Shown piece after piece: positions 63,193-64,000 of a stretch of DNA of 64,000 nucleotides. The position numbers and the translations under genes were made by a program. The notes beneath the pieces are model-generated. The model was given only the letters and a program-made list of their open reading frames with translations, did not search any database and was not told the DNA's origin. The DNA comes from Vibrio sp. Of7-15 (GTDB lineage Bacteria; Pseudomonadota; Gammaproteobacteria; Enterobacterales; Vibrionaceae), in contig NZ_JAKRGH010000006.1 in assembly GCF_022347565.1 (NCBI RefSeq), positions 62,001 to 126,000 of the forward strand, read 5' to 3'. How positions within the stretch are numbered: the stretch's first letter is position 1; each line of letters begins with the position of its first letter.

Positions 63193-64000
63193 ATGAAGTA
63201 TTTAGTTTTAGCTTCCTTATTAGCAATGAGTCCTAACGTTTTAGCCTACGATAATAAATCAGGTGGAGATACTACCGTCAAAAAAGAAGGGCAAAACGCA
63301 TATTCTTTACCAGCCGCCAACTTACCAATGAGTCAACGCCTAGATTTCAGTGTAGGTAACAGCTTTTTTCGTAATCCTTGGGTCATGGCTCCAGCATCAA
63401 CGGACGCCCGAGATGGTCTTGGTCCTCTTTTTAATACCAATGGTTGTCAAAACTGCCATATTAAAGACGGCCGTGGCCATCCACCAGAAGAGGGAGCCGA
63501 TAACGCCGTTTCTATGTTGGTTCGGTTGAGTATTCCGGCATTAACCGCTGAGCAAAAGAAACAAATTATTACCAGTGGTGTTATTCCGGAGCCTATTTAT
63601 GGTGGGCAGCTGCAAGATTTCTCACTGCCGGGCCACGATCCAGAAGGTAAAATCAATATTACCTATTCAGATGTGCCTGTGACTTTTGCTGATGGTGAGG
63701 TTGTAACGTTGCGTAAACCTCACTTAACGATAACTGAACTGAGCTATGGCGATATGCATCCACAGGTACAGATGTCAGCGCGTGTTGCCCCTATTATGAT
63801 TGGCCTTGGCTTACTTGAGTCTATTTCCGATGAGACTTTACTTGCGTTTGCTGATGAACATGATGAAAACCAAGATGGTATTTCAGGCAAGGTAAACCGA
63901 GTCTGGGATGTACAAAAAGAAGACTTTGCTATTGGCCGTTTTGGTTGGAAAGCAGGGCAGCCTAACTTAATGCAACAAAATGCAGCGGCATTTAATGGTG
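63193..64000 (+). CDS. Di-heme oxidoreductase (DUF1111), truncated by the window end
   Basis: The first 269 codons of a gene that is open to the window edge. A signal peptide (MKYLVLASLLAMSPNVLA) leads into a domain with the heme-binding motif CQNCH (near residues 91-95) in LFNTNGCQNCHIKDGRGHPP, the hallmark of the DUF1111 di-heme family related to bacterial cytochrome c peroxidases. A second CxxCH is expected in the missing part. RVAPIMIGLGLLE and HDENQDGISGKVNRVWD are further family features. Its place behind an imelysin gene suggests a periplasmic redox role in iron uptake. Confidence 0.88.
   Translation, partial: MKYLVLASLLAMSPNVLAYDNKSGGDTTVKKEGQNAYSLPAANLPMSQRLDFSVGNSFFRNPWVMAPASTDARDGLGPLFNTNGCQNCHIKDGRGHPPEEGADNAVSMLVRLSIPALTAEQKKQIITSGVIPEPIYGGQLQDFSLPGHDPEGKINITYSDVPVTFADGEVVTLRKPHLTITELSYGDMHPQVQMSARVAPIMIGLGLLESISDETLLAFADEHDENQDGISGKVNRVWDVQKEDFAIGRFGWKAGQPNLMQQNAAAFNG

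Noticed and set aside
1-64000. tRNA, rRNA, CRISPR, insertion sequence or integron elements
   Set aside because: None was recognised on either strand; no transposase or integrase gene and no direct-repeat arrays were seen.

Overview
The window reads as chromosomal DNA of a gamma-proteobacterium of the family Vibrionaceae (Vibrio, Photobacterium or a relative). The reasons are the overall protein repertoire (RadD, RsuA, MetR/MetE, HexR, FabV, PhoPQ-type pair, YbjL, YbjT, LysO, GrxA, PanP) and above all the gene order panP - secreted protein - lysO - HDOD protein - tfoX - YfaZ-type porin - response regulator - histidine kinase, then ribA followed by an imelysin/di-heme oxidoreductase iron locus; from memory this order resembles a Vibrio cholerae chromosome 1 region. 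The genus cannot be settled from the sequence alone. No rRNA, tRNA, CRISPR, insertion sequence or prophage was seen.

Layout. 0-6.3 kb: small membrane and DUF4250 proteins, then the divergent metR/metE pair with visible MetJ and MetR sites, then a CHASE-GGDEF cyclase. 6.3-13.3 kb: housekeeping genes (META lipoprotein, DUF1289 protein, ribosomal protein L25, RadD helicase, GNAT acetyltransferase, RsuA pseudouridine synthase, Bcr/CflA exporter, DUF2913 protein). 13.3-19.4 kb: YbjT-like oxidoreductase and a three-gene AttEFGH-type export cassette (ATPase, FtsX-like permease, AttH/CrtC-like lipocalin protein). 19.7-31.7 kb: a complete tad/flp pilus operon of 15 same-strand, mostly overlapping genes, from Flp pilin through secretin, TadZ, TadA-G, to an unrecognised secreted protein and an OmpA-like protein. 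32.0-34.9 kb: NhaA antiporter and a long-form GAPDH.

34.9-36.3 kb is a 1.4-kb gene-poor stretch with three strong terminator-type hairpins, the largest unexplained region here. It ends in the control region of psrA, which carries a good CRP-like site and a perfect PsrA-type operator; psrA is followed by fadE and then fabV, a fatty-acid block. 40.8-45.1 kb holds minus-strand phoQ/phoP, ybjL and grxA. 45.4-51.6 kb holds an iron-type alcohol dehydrogenase, an OmpA porin, hexR, a YeeZ-like epimerase-fold protein and panP. 51.8-60.3 kb holds lysO, an HDOD protein, the competence regulator tfoX with a 16-bp perfect inverted repeat upstream, a porin, and a sensor kinase/response regulator pair that are partial duplicates of each other. 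60.5-64 kb holds a small protein, ribA and the start of an iron-regulated imelysin operon, whose second gene runs off the window end.

The least ordinary items are the pseudo-receiver kinase duplicated from its neighbouring regulator, the hairpin-rich region before psrA, the long inverted repeats upstream of tfoX and of the AttE-type ATPase, and the repeated TGACC/GGTCA elements in front of the pilus operon.
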